A stretch of 64,000 bases of DNA from Lentimicrobiaceae bacterium (GCA_020636745.1 JACJXH010000004.1:186001-250000); one strand, 5' to 3'. Shown: positions 8,389 through 16,963, counted from the first letter of the stretch. Numbers and translations are program-made. Notes: generated by a model not told the origin, from the letters alone.

Positions 8389-9744
8389 TTACTTCCTTTT
8401 TTTACGTTTATTGAAGTTTTTGTCGCCTTTTGATTTGGGTTTTTTATACTTCTTTGCCAGCTCCCGCTTATAGGAACCACCCTGGTTGGTTTTTTTGTTT
8501 TTCTCTTTCTTTTCGTGAAAGGCAGCACCTGCTTCGGGGCTTTTGACAATCCGGTGAGGGCTGTTGAGCTCAATCTCCTTCGGGCGCTCTTCGGGTATTA
8601 ATTTTGACGACACCTCAACCTCAGCCGGAAATTCCATGCGTGGAATTTCATAATTCATCAGTGCTTCAATGGCCAGTTTAGCATTTTCCTCCTTTGGGGT
8701 ATAAAAAAGAATGGCCTTGCCCTGCTGTTCAGCCCGACCGGTTCGACCGATACGATGCATATAATTTTCGGGGTAAACCGGCGTATCAAAGTTAAAAACA
8801 TGCGTTATTTTGTCTAAATCGAGGCCGCGGGCCATAACATCAGTAGTAACCAATATACGGTTGGCTCCTTTATCAAACTGCGCAATAGAAGCAAAACGAT
8901 AATTTTGCGTTTTGTTGGAATGAATAATAGCGGTTTCAGAGCCACAATGCGGGCCCAAAGCCTCAAACAACCTGTCGGCATTGTGTTTTCCGGTAACAAA
9001 AACCAGCACTTTGCGAAATTCATTCTTATCTTTTAACAAATGCACCAGAAGGTTAACCTTGGTATAAAAGTTCTTTACTTCGTAGCACTGTTGCTGAATA
9101 TTTTCGAGCGGTGTTCCGCTTAAAGCAATGGCAATGCGGGTTGGAACAACAAAAAAGTCATCAATCAGGGCATCCACTTCCTCAGTCATGGTTGCCGAAA
9201 ACATTATATTTTGCCGGCGGGCAGGCAGCAGTTCCATAAGATTGGTCAACTGGATGCGAAACCCGAGGTCAAGCATGACATCAACTTCATCAATCACCAG
9301 TTTTTGAATACCGTTAAGCTGCAAAGCCCCACACATAACCAAATCATACAGACGACCCGGTGTGGCAATCAAAATATCAGTTCCCTGGGCAACTGCCAGC
9401 TTTTGGGTATTGATATTCACACCTCCATATACGCCGGTAATGCGCACATTCATATAAGTGGTGAGTGCCCGGGTTTGCTCTGCCACCTGCTGCACCAGTT
9501 CGCGGGTTGGTACAAGAATCAGCACCCGCGGATTCCATTGTTTTGAAAACTTCAGCTCATTTAAAACCGGAAGCAGATAAGCCATGGTTTTTCCTGTGCC
9601 GGTCTGGGCAATTCCCACCACATCCTTACCCGACAGGATTACCGGAAAAGATTCGGCCTGAATAGGTGTGGGTTTGTCAAACTCCAGCTCGGCAAGTGCA
9701 TTGTTGAGTTGTTTCGACAGCCTGAAATTTTCGAAGGAATACAT
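8389..9744 (-). CDS. DEAD-box family ATP-dependent RNA helicase with DEVD motif II
   Basis: This 451-residue RhlE-type RNA helicase has all core motifs in place: Q motif (PTPIQ, 25-29), motif I AQTGTGKT (46-53), Ia PTREL (79-83), TPGR (128-131), SAT (183-185), ARGLD (305-309) and HRIGRTGR (330-337). Motif II is DEVD (152-155) rather than DEAD, and the codons are clear on the minus strand. The catalytic D and E are kept, so activity is expected. The last 50 residues are very basic (KKEKNKKTNQ... KKYKKPKSKG), a likely RNA-binding tail. The probable role is RNA remodelling in ribosome assembly or mRNA decay. Confidence 0.94.
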   Translation of the reverse strand: MYSFENFRLSKQLNNALAELEFDKPTPIQAESFPVILSGKDVVGIAQTGTGKTMAYLLPVLNELKFSKQWNPRVLILVPTRELVQQVAEQTRALTTYMNVRITGVYGGVNINTQKLAVAQGTDILIATPGRLYDLVMCGALQLNGIQKLVIDEVDVMLDLGFRIQLTNLMELLPARRQNIMFSATMTEEVDALIDDFFVVPTRIAIALSGTPLENIQQQCYEVKNFYTKVNLLVHLLKDKNEFRKVLVFVTGKHNADRLFEALGPHCGSETAIIHSNKTQNYRFASIAQFDKGANRILVTTDVMARGLDLDKITHVFNFDTPVYPENYMHRIGRTGRAEQQGKAILFYTPKEENAKLAIEALMNYEIPRMEFPAEVEVSSKLIPEERPKEIELNSPHRIVKSPEAGAAFHEKKEKNKKTNQGGSYKRELAKKYKKPKSKGDKNFNKRKKRK

Positions 9745-10082
9745 AAAAACAGTTTCAATGAAATAAAAAAAAATATCGGAGCATCAGTTACCACACAGGC
9801 TTTACCTACCCAAAAACATGCATCACTCTCTTCACCTTTACGATAAAGCCATGGTCTGAATCACAAATTATCAGCAGTAAACCGGCAAATATACTGACAG
9901 GGATTTACAGCAGAGATTAAAATGCAGGACGTTAAAAAAATTGCGTCAGCAAAAATTGCTTTCCCTGAGACTAAACCGGGAAGTACCGGTTTGGCAAGCC
10001 GCTGCAAAATTAGAATAATAATTTTAAATCTCTGATTAAAATAAAGCAACTGAAAATCAAACTGAAGCACATTGTCAAATAC
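9745..10082. other. Gene-free stretch between the helicase and rubrerythrin
   Basis: No credible gene is visible. A 90-codon minus-strand ORF here lacks family resemblance and runs through the rubrerythrin terminator. The stretch should contain the helicase promoter, but I find no clean TAnnTTTG. Confidence 0.5.
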
Positions 10083-10107
10083 AAAAAACCCCGGAATATC
10101 CCGGGGC
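10083..10107 (-). terminator. Intrinsic terminator of the rubrerythrin gene
   Basis: Read on the minus strand, it is a GCCCCGG / CCGGGG hairpin followed by TTTTTT. It lies about 30 bases after the rubrerythrin stop. Confidence 0.85.
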
Positions 10108-10136
10108 TTTCGCACTATCACACACACTATCACTAA

Positions 10137-10871
10137 TCAAAGGCTTGCAATTTTCACAAACTTTTCCCCCGATGTCATTGAAATACCACAACGTTCAGGA
10201 GCTGCCGACTCATAAGTATTGCCACAAGTAGGACATACAAAATAAACAGAAGGCAATGATTTAACATTATTTGCATCCAGGGCAGCCAATGCCTTTTCGT
10301 AGAATACTTTATGCTTTTGCTCGGTTTTATAGGCATAGTTTAAGCTCATGAGCGACATTTGATTACCTGCAGCATTGGCATTGGTAATAAACTGAGGATA
10401 CATAGTTTTCACTTCATACCCTTCACCTGCTATGGCATCCTGCAAATTCTCCTTTGTCGATTTTACAACAAACTCAGGTGCAATATCAGGCACCGTAACT
10501 CCGCTCTCTTTGAGCACAGCTTTGTGGTTGCTTGCATGAATTTTTTCGGAGGCCGATGCTGCCTTAAAAAGCATGGCAATCTGGTGATAACCTTCCTCCT
10601 CGGCTTTTTTACTATAAGCTGCATATTTGGCACTTGCAGTAGTTTCCCCCTTAAATGCATCAAGCATATTTTCAACATTGAGGGCTGAAGCATCTTTGGT
10701 ATTCAGTTTTGAAGCATCAACCTGGCCTGATTCCTCATTTTCAAGGGCAATTTCCTGGTTTTCTGCTGCTGGTTGTTGCATATTGCTACTGGCAGTTGAG
10801 TTGCTGTTGCATGAAGTAAAAACACCTGACGATGCCATTGCAGCCATTAGAATTAAAGTTATTCTTTTCAT
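10137..10871 (-). CDS. Rubrerythrin-type lipoprotein with an incomplete rubredoxin site
   Basis: This 244-residue protein begins with a lipoprotein signal (FTSC, lipid cysteine C21), so it is predicted to sit in the envelope. Residues about 65-195 form a ferritin-like diiron domain with candidate ligands E76, E109/H112, E150 or E153, and E184/H187. The C-terminal rubredoxin-like knuckle reads CPTCG at 213-217. Its second half is ERCGISMTSGEKF: C228 is present, but the partner expected at 231 is serine. A Cys4 iron site therefore cannot form in the usual way. Rubrerythrins reduce peroxide, and an exported lipidated form fits envelope peroxide defence. Upstream lie a TACCTTTG -7 element and four 11-bp repeats, presumably bound by the adjacent regulator. 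Confidence 0.9.
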   Translation of the reverse strand: MKRITLILMAAMASSGVFTSCNSNSTASSNMQQPAAENQEIALENEESGQVDASKLNTKDASALNVENMLDAFKGETTASAKYAAYSKKAEEEGYHQIAMLFKAASASEKIHASNHKAVLKESGVTVPDIAPEFVVKSTKENLQDAIAGEGYEVKTMYPQFITNANAAGNQMSLMSLNYAYKTEQKHKVFYEKALAALDANNVKSLPSVYFVCPTCGNTYESAAPERCGISMTSGEKFVKIASL

Positions 10872-10911
10872 TTTTTATCTGTTTTTAGGGTTTCATTTTT
10901 TATTGACGAGA

Positions 10912-10919
10912 CAAAGGTA
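10912..10919 (-). promoter_or_regulatory. -7 element (TACCTTTG) of the rubrerythrin gene
   Basis: An exact TAnnTTTG on the minus strand, 40 bases before the start codon. The repeat array begins 11 bases further upstream. Confidence 0.7.
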
Positions 10920-10930
10920 TAACGGGTCAC

Positions 10931-10974
10931 CTTCAGGCATCCTTAGGTAATTCTTAAGATTTGCTTAATAAATC
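10931..10974. promoter_or_regulatory. Operator-like array of four 11-bp direct repeats
   Basis: Four units begin with CTT at 10931, 10942, 10953 and 10964: CTTCAGGCATC, CTTAGGTAATT, CTTAAGATTTG and CTTAATAAATC. The period is exactly 11 bp, about one helical turn, which is the usual geometry for tandem OmpR/PhoB-type regulators. The array sits just upstream of the rubrerythrin -7 element and touches the stop codon of the kinase gene. A matching pair lies at 13596-13615. Confidence 0.65.
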
Positions 10975-12349
10975 AGACTGGAAACTGAAGAAAGAAAATA
11001 CTACCTGTTCGCGGATTGCTTTCGGCACGAAGGGAGATCCCCTGGATATCAGCCAGTTTCTTTACAATGGAAAGCCCCAACCCATTGCCGCCAATTTGTG
11101 AATTTCTGGATTCATCGGCACGGAAAAAGCGGTTAAAGACAAAAGGAAGACTTTCAGAAGAAATGCCAATACCATCATCTTCAATTGATAAAATTCGTGT
11201 ATCGTCATTCCACAACACCACAACACTTCCGCCGGGCTTACTGTATTTTAAGGCATTGCCAACGATATTATCAACCATAATTTCAATAAAAACGCGATCT
11301 CCTGTCACAAAAGCAGGTTGACTAACTTGAAAAAAAAGATTGATTTGAAGATTCGCAGCGATCAACTGCCACTTATTCTCCAGCGCAGCCACCATCTCAG
11401 CCAGGTTTACTCGTTCATTTTTTGCCACGGCCACGCCTGAGTCAATTCTGGCAAGTTGCAATAGCTGTTCGAGCAGGGCATCCAGCCTGTCGACCTGAGC
11501 AATAATTTCAGTGGCTTTAGCCTCATACACTTTGGGCTCGCGGGGCTTGCGCAGCATCACTTCAAGCGTTCCGCGAATAGCGGCAAGCGGTGTTCTGATT
11601 TCATGTGAAGCATCACCGGTAAACTGCCTTTGCTGAAGTATACTGGATTCGATGCGCGACAGTAATTCATTAATAGTGATCGTTAAATCATACAGCTCAT
11701 CACGATGTTCAGGCAACACCAATCGGGTGGCAATATTTGAATACCCTATTCCTGAAGCTATTTTGATAAGCTGATGTACCGGTCGGATAGATTTGGAAGC
11801 AGCCAGAGATGAAGCCACAAACTGCACCATCAGCAAAAATGGAAATGAAATCAGCAAAACCAGCAAAAGGTGATTAAGAATAACATAAGACTCCTGCTGT
11901 GAAACGGCAATGGTTAGTTGCGCAATAACTATGCCCGACTCATTTGTAACCGGAAACTGCCCCAACCGTATTCGCTGCCCATTGATTTCGCCATTATAAA
12001 AAACAGCATCCTTAACACCAGGATTATATGCAAACCTGTCTTTAAGCAAATTTGCTGAATGAAAAATTACCTTGCCCTTTGCATCAATAATCTGGAGGAA
12101 TGTAGGGCTCACTTCAACCTGATTATGCTCTGCCTCGTCCCATTCCGGCATTCGGTTGATCACTACTGAGTCCTGCTGGAAATAAAGATTACTGAACACC
12201 TCCTCCTTTTCTGTAAGAATATCATTGTCGAGATGATCGTAAGAAGTTTTATAAACCACAAAGTATACAACAATAAATACCATCGCTGTGGTAATGGCCA
12301 TAGCCAGGGTATTGTATAGTGCTATCCGGTTTTTAAATCTGAGAGTCAT
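10973..12349 (-). CDS. Sensor histidine kinase (HAMP, HisKA, HATPase)
   Basis: This 458-residue inner-membrane kinase has a first membrane helix at about residues 11-33. A periplasmic sensor region of about 125 residues follows, then a second helix at about 158-180 and a HAMP linker. The phospho-acceptor is H249 in GDASHEIRTPL. The ATP-binding domain shows the N box (DNIVGNALKYS), IEDDGIGIS and GGNGLGLSIVKKLA. The domain order matches CusS/PhoR-type kinases. Its ATG overlaps the regulator stop by four bases (ATGA), so the two are translationally coupled. The signal is unknown. The neighbouring rubrerythrin hints at peroxide or metal stress, which is inference. Confidence 0.95.
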   Translation of the reverse strand: MTLRFKNRIALYNTLAMAITTAMVFIVVYFVVYKTSYDHLDNDILTEKEEVFSNLYFQQDSVVINRMPEWDEAEHNQVEVSPTFLQIIDAKGKVIFHSANLLKDRFAYNPGVKDAVFYNGEINGQRIRLGQFPVTNESGIVIAQLTIAVSQQESYVILNHLLLVLLISFPFLLMVQFVASSLAASKSIRPVHQLIKIASGIGYSNIATRLVLPEHRDELYDLTITINELLSRIESSILQQRQFTGDASHEIRTPLAAIRGTLEVMLRKPREPKVYEAKATEIIAQVDRLDALLEQLLQLARIDSGVAVAKNERVNLAEMVAALENKWQLIAANLQINLFFQVSQPAFVTGDRVFIEIMVDNIVGNALKYSKPGGSVVVLWNDDTRILSIEDDGIGISSESLPFVFNRFFRADESRNSQIGGNGLGLSIVKKLADIQGISLRAESNPRTGSIFFLQFPV

Positions 12350-13023
12350 TGGCTGTCATCTATTTTATAGCCTACACCTCTAACGGTAGTTATCAGGGAT
12401 GGTTTCCCAGCAGAATCAAGCTTTTTGCGAAGTGCATTGATATAAACATCAATCACAGAATTGTCATAATCAAAGTGCAAATCCCACACTTTTTCAATAA
12501 TACGGGTACGACGACAAACCTTCCCTTTATTTCTTAGCAATAATTCAAGTAAAGCAAATTCCTTTTGTGTAAGGTCAATCATTCTCCCATTCTGAACAAC
12601 GCTATGCTTTTCCACATTCATCTCAATGCCTGCGGCTTTAAAAACCACCGTTTCCGTTTCATTCACCCTCATCAAAACCCGGATACGTGCCAGAAGTTCT
12701 TCAAACGAAAAAGGCTTTCTGATATAATCATTTGCACCTGATTCGAGGCCAAAAACAGCATCGTCAACCGTATCCTTAGCCGTTAAAAAGACAACAGGAA
12801 CTTTTTTATTTTCCTTCCGGATATTCCGGCAAACCTCAATACCACTTATTCCCGGCAACATCCAGTCGAGAAGTATGACATCATATTCATCAATATTATC
12901 AAGGGCAAGCTGAAGGCCAGCTTTTCCATTATCAGCAAGATCAACAGCAAAACCTTCTTCTGTTAACCCATCGCGTAAAAAGCCTGAAATGGAGGGTTCA
13001 TCTTCAACAATGAGTATCCGCAT
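12346..13023 (-). CDS. OmpR/PhoB-family response regulator
   Basis: This 225-residue regulator starts at the ATG at 13023 (MRILIVEDEP). The frame extends nine codons further up, but those overlap the promoter. The receiver domain has the acidic pair E7/D8, phospho-acceptor D53 in LLDWMLPG, a T in FLTAKD and the K of RKPF. The C-terminal winged helix shows LTQKEFALLELLL and VIDVYINALRKKL...TVRGVGYKI. It is followed by the cognate kinase with a four-base overlap. The 11-bp CTTAAG repeats upstream of rubrerythrin and of the DUF2231 gene are its best candidate binding sites. Confidence 0.95.
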   Translation of the reverse strand: MRILIVEDEPSISGFLRDGLTEEGFAVDLADNGKAGLQLALDNIDEYDVILLDWMLPGISGIEVCRNIRKENKKVPVVFLTAKDTVDDAVFGLESGANDYIRKPFSFEELLARIRVLMRVNETETVVFKAAGIEMNVEKHSVVQNGRMIDLTQKEFALLELLLRNKGKVCRRTRIIEKVWDLHFDYDNSVIDVYINALRKKLDSAGKPSLITTVRGVGYKIDDSQ

Positions 13024-13047
13024 AATTAGTAAAGAGCTTATTATATT

Positions 13048-13055
13048 CAAAGATA
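13048..13055 (-). promoter_or_regulatory. -7 element (TATCTTTG) of the regulator-kinase operon
   Basis: An exact TAnnTTTG match on the minus strand, 24 bases before the regulator ATG and just after the DUF2231 stop. The two-component pair can therefore be transcribed independently of the DUF2231 gene. Confidence 0.65.
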
Positions 13056-13065
13056 CAAATTGCAG

Positions 13066-13536
13066 TTATTCTTCGCCTGATGTTTCACCAAAATCGGGCA
13101 GGGCCAATTGCACACCTGCTCCATGGCTGTAAACCAGTTGCCCCCCAAGGTATCCGGTACGAGCAACTGCTCCTGATAATGCAAGAAACAGAACCAATCC
13201 GGTAATCCTGGCCCATTTCCGGCTTTCTTTAAAATATAGCATCCCTGCTCTGAAAAAAGCAGTAATTATAGCAAGCCATAAGGTTATGGTAGCCGCTTGT
13301 TCATGTAGTTCAAGCGGGTTTTTAAGCGGCCCTTCTTCAATACCCGAGCCGGCGGCATTTCCGCTTATATAGGCCACCACCGCGCCCAGCGCCCCTAATA
13401 TCAATAAATAAAATGCAGCCTTGCTGAAAAATTCCTTTTTACTGAAAAATGAAATCAATTCCGAAAGAAAGCCTGCAAGAATAAGGGCCACCGGAAAATG
13501 AATAACCATCGCATGAATATGAGTTGCTGAAATCAT
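13066..13536 (-). CDS. DUF2231-type four-helix membrane protein
   Basis: This protein of about 156 residues starts at the ATG at 13536 (MISATHIHAMVIHFPVAL). The earlier in-frame start at 13575 would add basic residues that run into the promoter. HxHxMxxHFPVA near the N-terminus is the typical beginning of DUF2231 proteins, and the histidines could bind metal or heme. Four hydrophobic segments are visible. A short acidic tail (DFGETSGEE) ends the protein. Similar proteins are often found next to redox or cytochrome genes. It lies upstream of the regulator-kinase pair on the same strand, with a CTTAAG repeat pair in front of its own promoter, so it is probably part of the same regulon. Confidence 0.8.
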   Translation of the reverse strand: MISATHIHAMVIHFPVALILAGFLSELISFFSKKEFFSKAAFYLLILGALGAVVAYISGNAAGSGIEEGPLKNPLELHEQAATITLWLAIITAFFRAGMLYFKESRKWARITGLVLFLALSGAVARTGYLGGQLVYSHGAGVQLALPDFGETSGEE

Positions 13537-13554
13537 AACTTTTCTTTTTTTATG

Positions 13555-13562
13555 CAAAGATG
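13555..13562 (-). promoter_or_regulatory. Probable -7 element (CATCTTTG) of the DUF2231 gene
   Basis: One mismatch to TAnnTTTG, 18 bases before the ATG. A weak promoter with operator repeats about 34 bases upstream would fit activator dependence. Confidence 0.5.
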
Positions 13563-13595
13563 ATATGATTCGCATTAAAATAGGGTAAGAGTTTT

Positions 13596-13615
13596 CTTAA
13601 GATTATCTTAAGATT
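13596..13615. promoter_or_regulatory. Operator-like pair of 11-bp direct repeats
   Basis: CTTAAGATTAT and CTTAAGATT are repeated with an exact 11-bp period. Core and period match the array at 10931-10974. The site is upstream of the DUF2231 promoter, in an activator position. Confidence 0.62.
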
Positions 13616-13699
13616 CACCTCTTACCCCAATTTCAATAATTTATCTGAATAAAACTAAAAGCAGTCTGCAGGACATAGTTCCTGATGACAACTTCCTCC

Positions 13700-14596
13700 C
13701 TATTCAAAATAGGTGTATTCATATCTTAGCTGATAGTGTTGCCCTGGGCGGCGTAAAGTATTTTCCATCCAGACTTCAGAGCCTGTAAGACGGCCATCGG
13801 CATTAAACTGCCTTTCAATACGGGTCAGGCGGGTGCCGTCTTCGGCTGTTTCTTCGTGTACGGTATTGTTTCCGGCATCGTCGTATTCGAGCGTGGTTAT
13901 GGTCTTGCCGGCCACGGTTTCTTCTTCAATGCGGGCTGTGTGACCGTTTTCACCCTGTGTAATGATTTGCCTGGAAACCAAACGGCCGCGGGCATCATAG
14001 CGTTTTTCGGTACTAATCACCCCTTCATCATCGTATAAAGTAACCAGCCTGGTTTCTTCACCTCCCAAAAAGCTTAGCTCAACCGTTTCTTCAGGAGTGC
14101 CATCCTCGCTATAGGTAAATGTTTTGGAAATTTCCAAATCGCCATACTCATTCCACGACTCCTCGCGCACCAGTTTATCCTGCTCATAAACCCATAGCTG
14201 CTTTTCGCCTTCTTCACCATCGCTGTCGGTTAGTTGCCTTAAAACCAGCTTTCCCTCATCATTGTATGTGTAGCGTATTTCATCGGGTTCACCGTCAAGG
14301 TAATGCCTGTATTCAACAGACATCCGCCCTTGTTCATCGAAGCTGCGCGTGGTACGTTCAGCAATTTCGCCAGCCATTTCCAGTATTTCTTCAACCGGCT
14401 TTCCATCCTTATATACAATCAGTACCCGCTCTTCGGCTTCCCCCTCAATATCGTAGGTAATTCGTTCAATCTCCTGTCCGTCTTCATTCATAATAACCCG
14501 GCTCACCTGTACATCTCCCAGCATTTCCGGATCATCAGGATCAGTAATAATTAAATTGTTGCGATAAAGATCAATCTGTTTTAACTTCTTTTCCAT
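13700..14596 (-). CDS. Acidic repeat protein (YD/MORN-like antiparallel strand repeats), function unknown
   Basis: This 298-residue, strongly acidic protein is built of about 20-residue repeats with the pattern Y/F-D-E-x-G-x-L/V followed by charged strands. Examples are SFDEQGRMSVEYRH, TYNDEGKLVLRQ, TYSEDGTPEETVEL, LYDDEGVISTEKRYDARGRL and FNADGRLTGSEVW. These resemble single YD/RHS-type or MORN-type hairpins, which stack into an elongated beta structure. There is no signal peptide, membrane helix or RHS core, so a cytoplasmic location is likely. It is a single gene on the minus strand between the two-component module and the divergent prolyl oligopeptidase. A toxin role is not supported. Confidence 0.75.
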   Translation of the reverse strand: MEKKLKQIDLYRNNLIITDPDDPEMLGDVQVSRVIMNEDGQEIERITYDIEGEAEERVLIVYKDGKPVEEILEMAGEIAERTTRSFDEQGRMSVEYRHYLDGEPDEIRYTYNDEGKLVLRQLTDSDGEEGEKQLWVYEQDKLVREESWNEYGDLEISKTFTYSEDGTPEETVELSFLGGEETRLVTLYDDEGVISTEKRYDARGRLVSRQIITQGENGHTARIEEETVAGKTITTLEYDDAGNNTVHEETAEDGTRLTRIERQFNADGRLTGSEVWMENTLRRPGQHYQLRYEYTYFE

Positions 14597-14772
14597 GGCA
14601 CTGATTCAGTTTTTATAATGCGTTTGCAAAGGAAATAAAAACATTGCAAACCCTTACCGCTCTGTAATACTAATTTTCATCAGAAGCGGAATTGCCAACC
14701 GGTATAACACAATATCAGCGTAAAGCAGTCCGGTCATCTCACTTTTTAAGATATTTATAAAACCCAAATGAT

Positions 14773-14780
14773 TAAATTTG
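14773..14780 (+). promoter_or_regulatory. -7 element (TAAATTTG) of the prolyl oligopeptidase gene
   Basis: An exact TAnnTTTG, 40 bases before the ATG. Confidence 0.6.
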
Positions 14781-14820
14781 TAACCTCCAACAGGCGCAAT
14801 CGCAAACCAACATTCACACA

Positions 14821-16938
14821 ATGAAAAAGATAACACTATTCCTGATGATGACCATACTATTTACCAATGGATACAGCCAACAGAAAAAAATCACCTATCC
14901 GAAAGCCAAAAAAACAGATGTAACTGACCTCTATTTTGGCACAGCGGTAGCCGATCCATACCGATGGCTTGAGGACGACAACTCGAAAGAGACTGCCCAA
15001 TGGGTAAAAGCAGAAAACAAGGTTACGGAAACTTATCTGCAGCAAATTCCTTTTCGCGAAGAGATAAAAAACCGCCTCACCACACTGTGGAATTATCCGA
15101 AATACGGTGTGCCATTTCGCAAGGGCAATTATTATTTCTTTTCCAAAAACAATGGCATTCAAAATCAGAGTGTGCTTTACATACAGCAAGGGCTGAACGG
15201 TGAACCCCGCGTTTTTCTCGATCCAAATGCCCTTTCGGCTGATGGCACCACCGCCCTGGCCACCTACAAAGCCTCGGCAGACGGCAGCTATTTTGCCTAT
15301 GCCATTGCCAAAGCCGGCTCCGACTGGAATGAAATTTACGTAATGGAAACTTCTACCGGTCAGCTACTGAGCGACAAGTTGGAGTGGGTTAAGTTCTCAG
15401 ATATCGCCTGGAAGGATAAAGGATTTTATTACAGCCGTTACGACAAACCGGGCGAAGGCGGTGAATTATCATCGAAAAATGAGTTTAAAAAGGTTTATTA
15501 CCACAAAGTGGGTGATGACCAAAGTAAGGATCAGCTGATTTATGAGAATAAACTTGAACCGCTGAGAAGTTATGGTGCACAAACCACCTCCGACGAAGAT
15601 TTTCTGGCCATATTTGAAACAGAAAGCACCAGTGGCAACGCGCTTTATATCAAAGACCTGCGTAAAAAAGAGAGCAGTTTTATCAAAATAGCCGACGGAT
15701 TTCGCTATGATTATGAAATTGTGACCAATTATGGTGAGAGGTTTATCATCAGAACCAATGACGGGGCTCCCCGGTACAGGCTTATAGCAGTTGAGTTGAG
15801 CAATCCGGGAAGAGAAGCCTGGGAAACGGTGGTACCTGAACAGGCCGAAGTGCTACAATCAGCCTATCCGGGTGGAGGCATGCTTATTTGCCAGTATATG
15901 AAAGATGCCACTTCCAAAGCCAGTGTTTATCATGCTGACGGAAGTCTGATGCACGAAATTGCGCTTCCCGAACCAGGCACCATCAACGATTTTGAAAGCG
16001 CCCGTGAAGATGGGCAGGCATTCTTTTCATTCACCTCATTCACTTCGCCTTCAACCATTTACAAGTATGACATAGCCTCCAACCGCTCTGAAGTTTTTCA
16101 TCAGTCAGCACTTGGGTTCAACACCGAGGGGATAGTTTCGGAACAGGTATTCTACACCAGTAAAGACGGTACCCGTATTCCCATGTTTTTGGTTCATCGT
16201 GCCGACATACAGATGGATGGCAACAATCCGGTTTACCTTTACGGATATGGCGGCTTTAATGTAAGCCTTACTCCCGGTTTCAGCGTGAGCCGGATGTTGT
16301 TTATTGAAAATGGCGGAATATTTGCCATGCCTAATCTGAGAGGTGGCGGCGAATATGGCGAAGAGTGGCACCGCGCTGGCACCAAACTGCAAAAACAAAA
16401 TGTATTTGACGATTTTATTGCCGCAGCAGAATATCTGATTGAGCAAAAATATACCAACCCCCAAAAGCTGGCCATTGCCGGAGGTTCTAACGGAGGTCTG
16501 CTGGTAGGAGCCTGCATGACACAGCGCCCTGAACTTTTTGCCGTGGCTCTGCCTGCCGTTGGCGTAATGGATATGCTGCGCTTTCACAAATTCACTATTG
16601 GCTGGGCATGGACCGAAGATTACGGCTCGAGCGAAAATGAGGAACAATTCCGCTATCTGCTGGGCTATTCGCCACTGCACAACCTCAGGCCCAACACCTG
16701 CTACCCTGCTACAATGGTCACCACTGGCGACCATGACGACCGCGTTGTACCGGCTCATTCCTTCAAATTTGCCGCTACATTGCAGGAAAGCCAGGCCTGC
16801 AACAAGCCTGTTCTTATCCGCATTGAAACCAAAGCCGGACATGGCGCCGGCAAGCCCGTTTCGAAAATGATTGAAGAAGCTACCGACATGTGGGCCTTTA
16901 CCATGTACAATTTAGGCATGAAACCTACGTTTAAGTAA
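14821..16938 (+). CDS. Prolyl oligopeptidase (peptidase family S9A), exported
   Basis: This 705-residue enzyme cleaves short peptides after proline. A signal peptide (residues 1-19, ending in GYSQ) predicts export to the periplasm. The N-terminal segment contains DPYRWLED, then a seven-bladed propeller, then an alpha/beta-hydrolase domain. The triad is S556 in GGSNGG, D640 in DHDDRV and H674 in KAGHGAGK, with spacing as in porcine POP. RGGGEYGEEWH is also conserved. Size is normal for the family. It stands alone between its promoter and a terminator. The likely role is peptide utilisation. Confidence 0.96.
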   Translation: MKKITLFLMMTILFTNGYSQQKKITYPKAKKTDVTDLYFGTAVADPYRWLEDDNSKETAQWVKAENKVTETYLQQIPFREEIKNRLTTLWNYPKYGVPFRKGNYYFFSKNNGIQNQSVLYIQQGLNGEPRVFLDPNALSADGTTALATYKASADGSYFAYAIAKAGSDWNEIYVMETSTGQLLSDKLEWVKFSDIAWKDKGFYYSRYDKPGEGGELSSKNEFKKVYYHKVGDDQSKDQLIYENKLEPLRSYGAQTTSDEDFLAIFETESTSGNALYIKDLRKKESSFIKIADGFRYDYEIVTNYGERFIIRTNDGAPRYRLIAVELSNPGREAWETVVPEQAEVLQSAYPGGGMLICQYMKDATSKASVYHADGSLMHEIALPEPGTINDFESAREDGQAFFSFTSFTSPSTIYKYDIASNRSEVFHQSALGFNTEGIVSEQVFYTSKDGTRIPMFLVHRADIQMDGNNPVYLYGYGGFNVSLTPGFSVSRMLFIENGGIFAMPNLRGGGEYGEEWHRAGTKLQKQNVFDDFIAAAEYLIEQKYTNPQKLAIAGGSNGGLLVGACMTQRPELFAVALPAVGVMDMLRFHKFTIGWAWTEDYGSSENEEQFRYLLGYSPLHNLRPNTCYPATMVTTGDHDDRVVPAHSFKFAATLQESQACNKPVLIRIETKAGHGAGKPVSKMIEEATDMWAFTMYNLGMKPTFK

Positions 16939-16963
16939 ACGGCAAAAACTCCGGAATTAAAAC

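Noticed and set aside
9861..10133. A 90-codon minus-strand ORF after the rubrerythrin gene
   Set aside because: It begins in the rubrerythrin terminator, has no start signal and no recognisable motifs.
16105..16842. A 245-codon minus-strand ORF
   Set aside because: It is fully inside prolyl oligopeptidase, over the catalytic domain, and is an antisense shadow.
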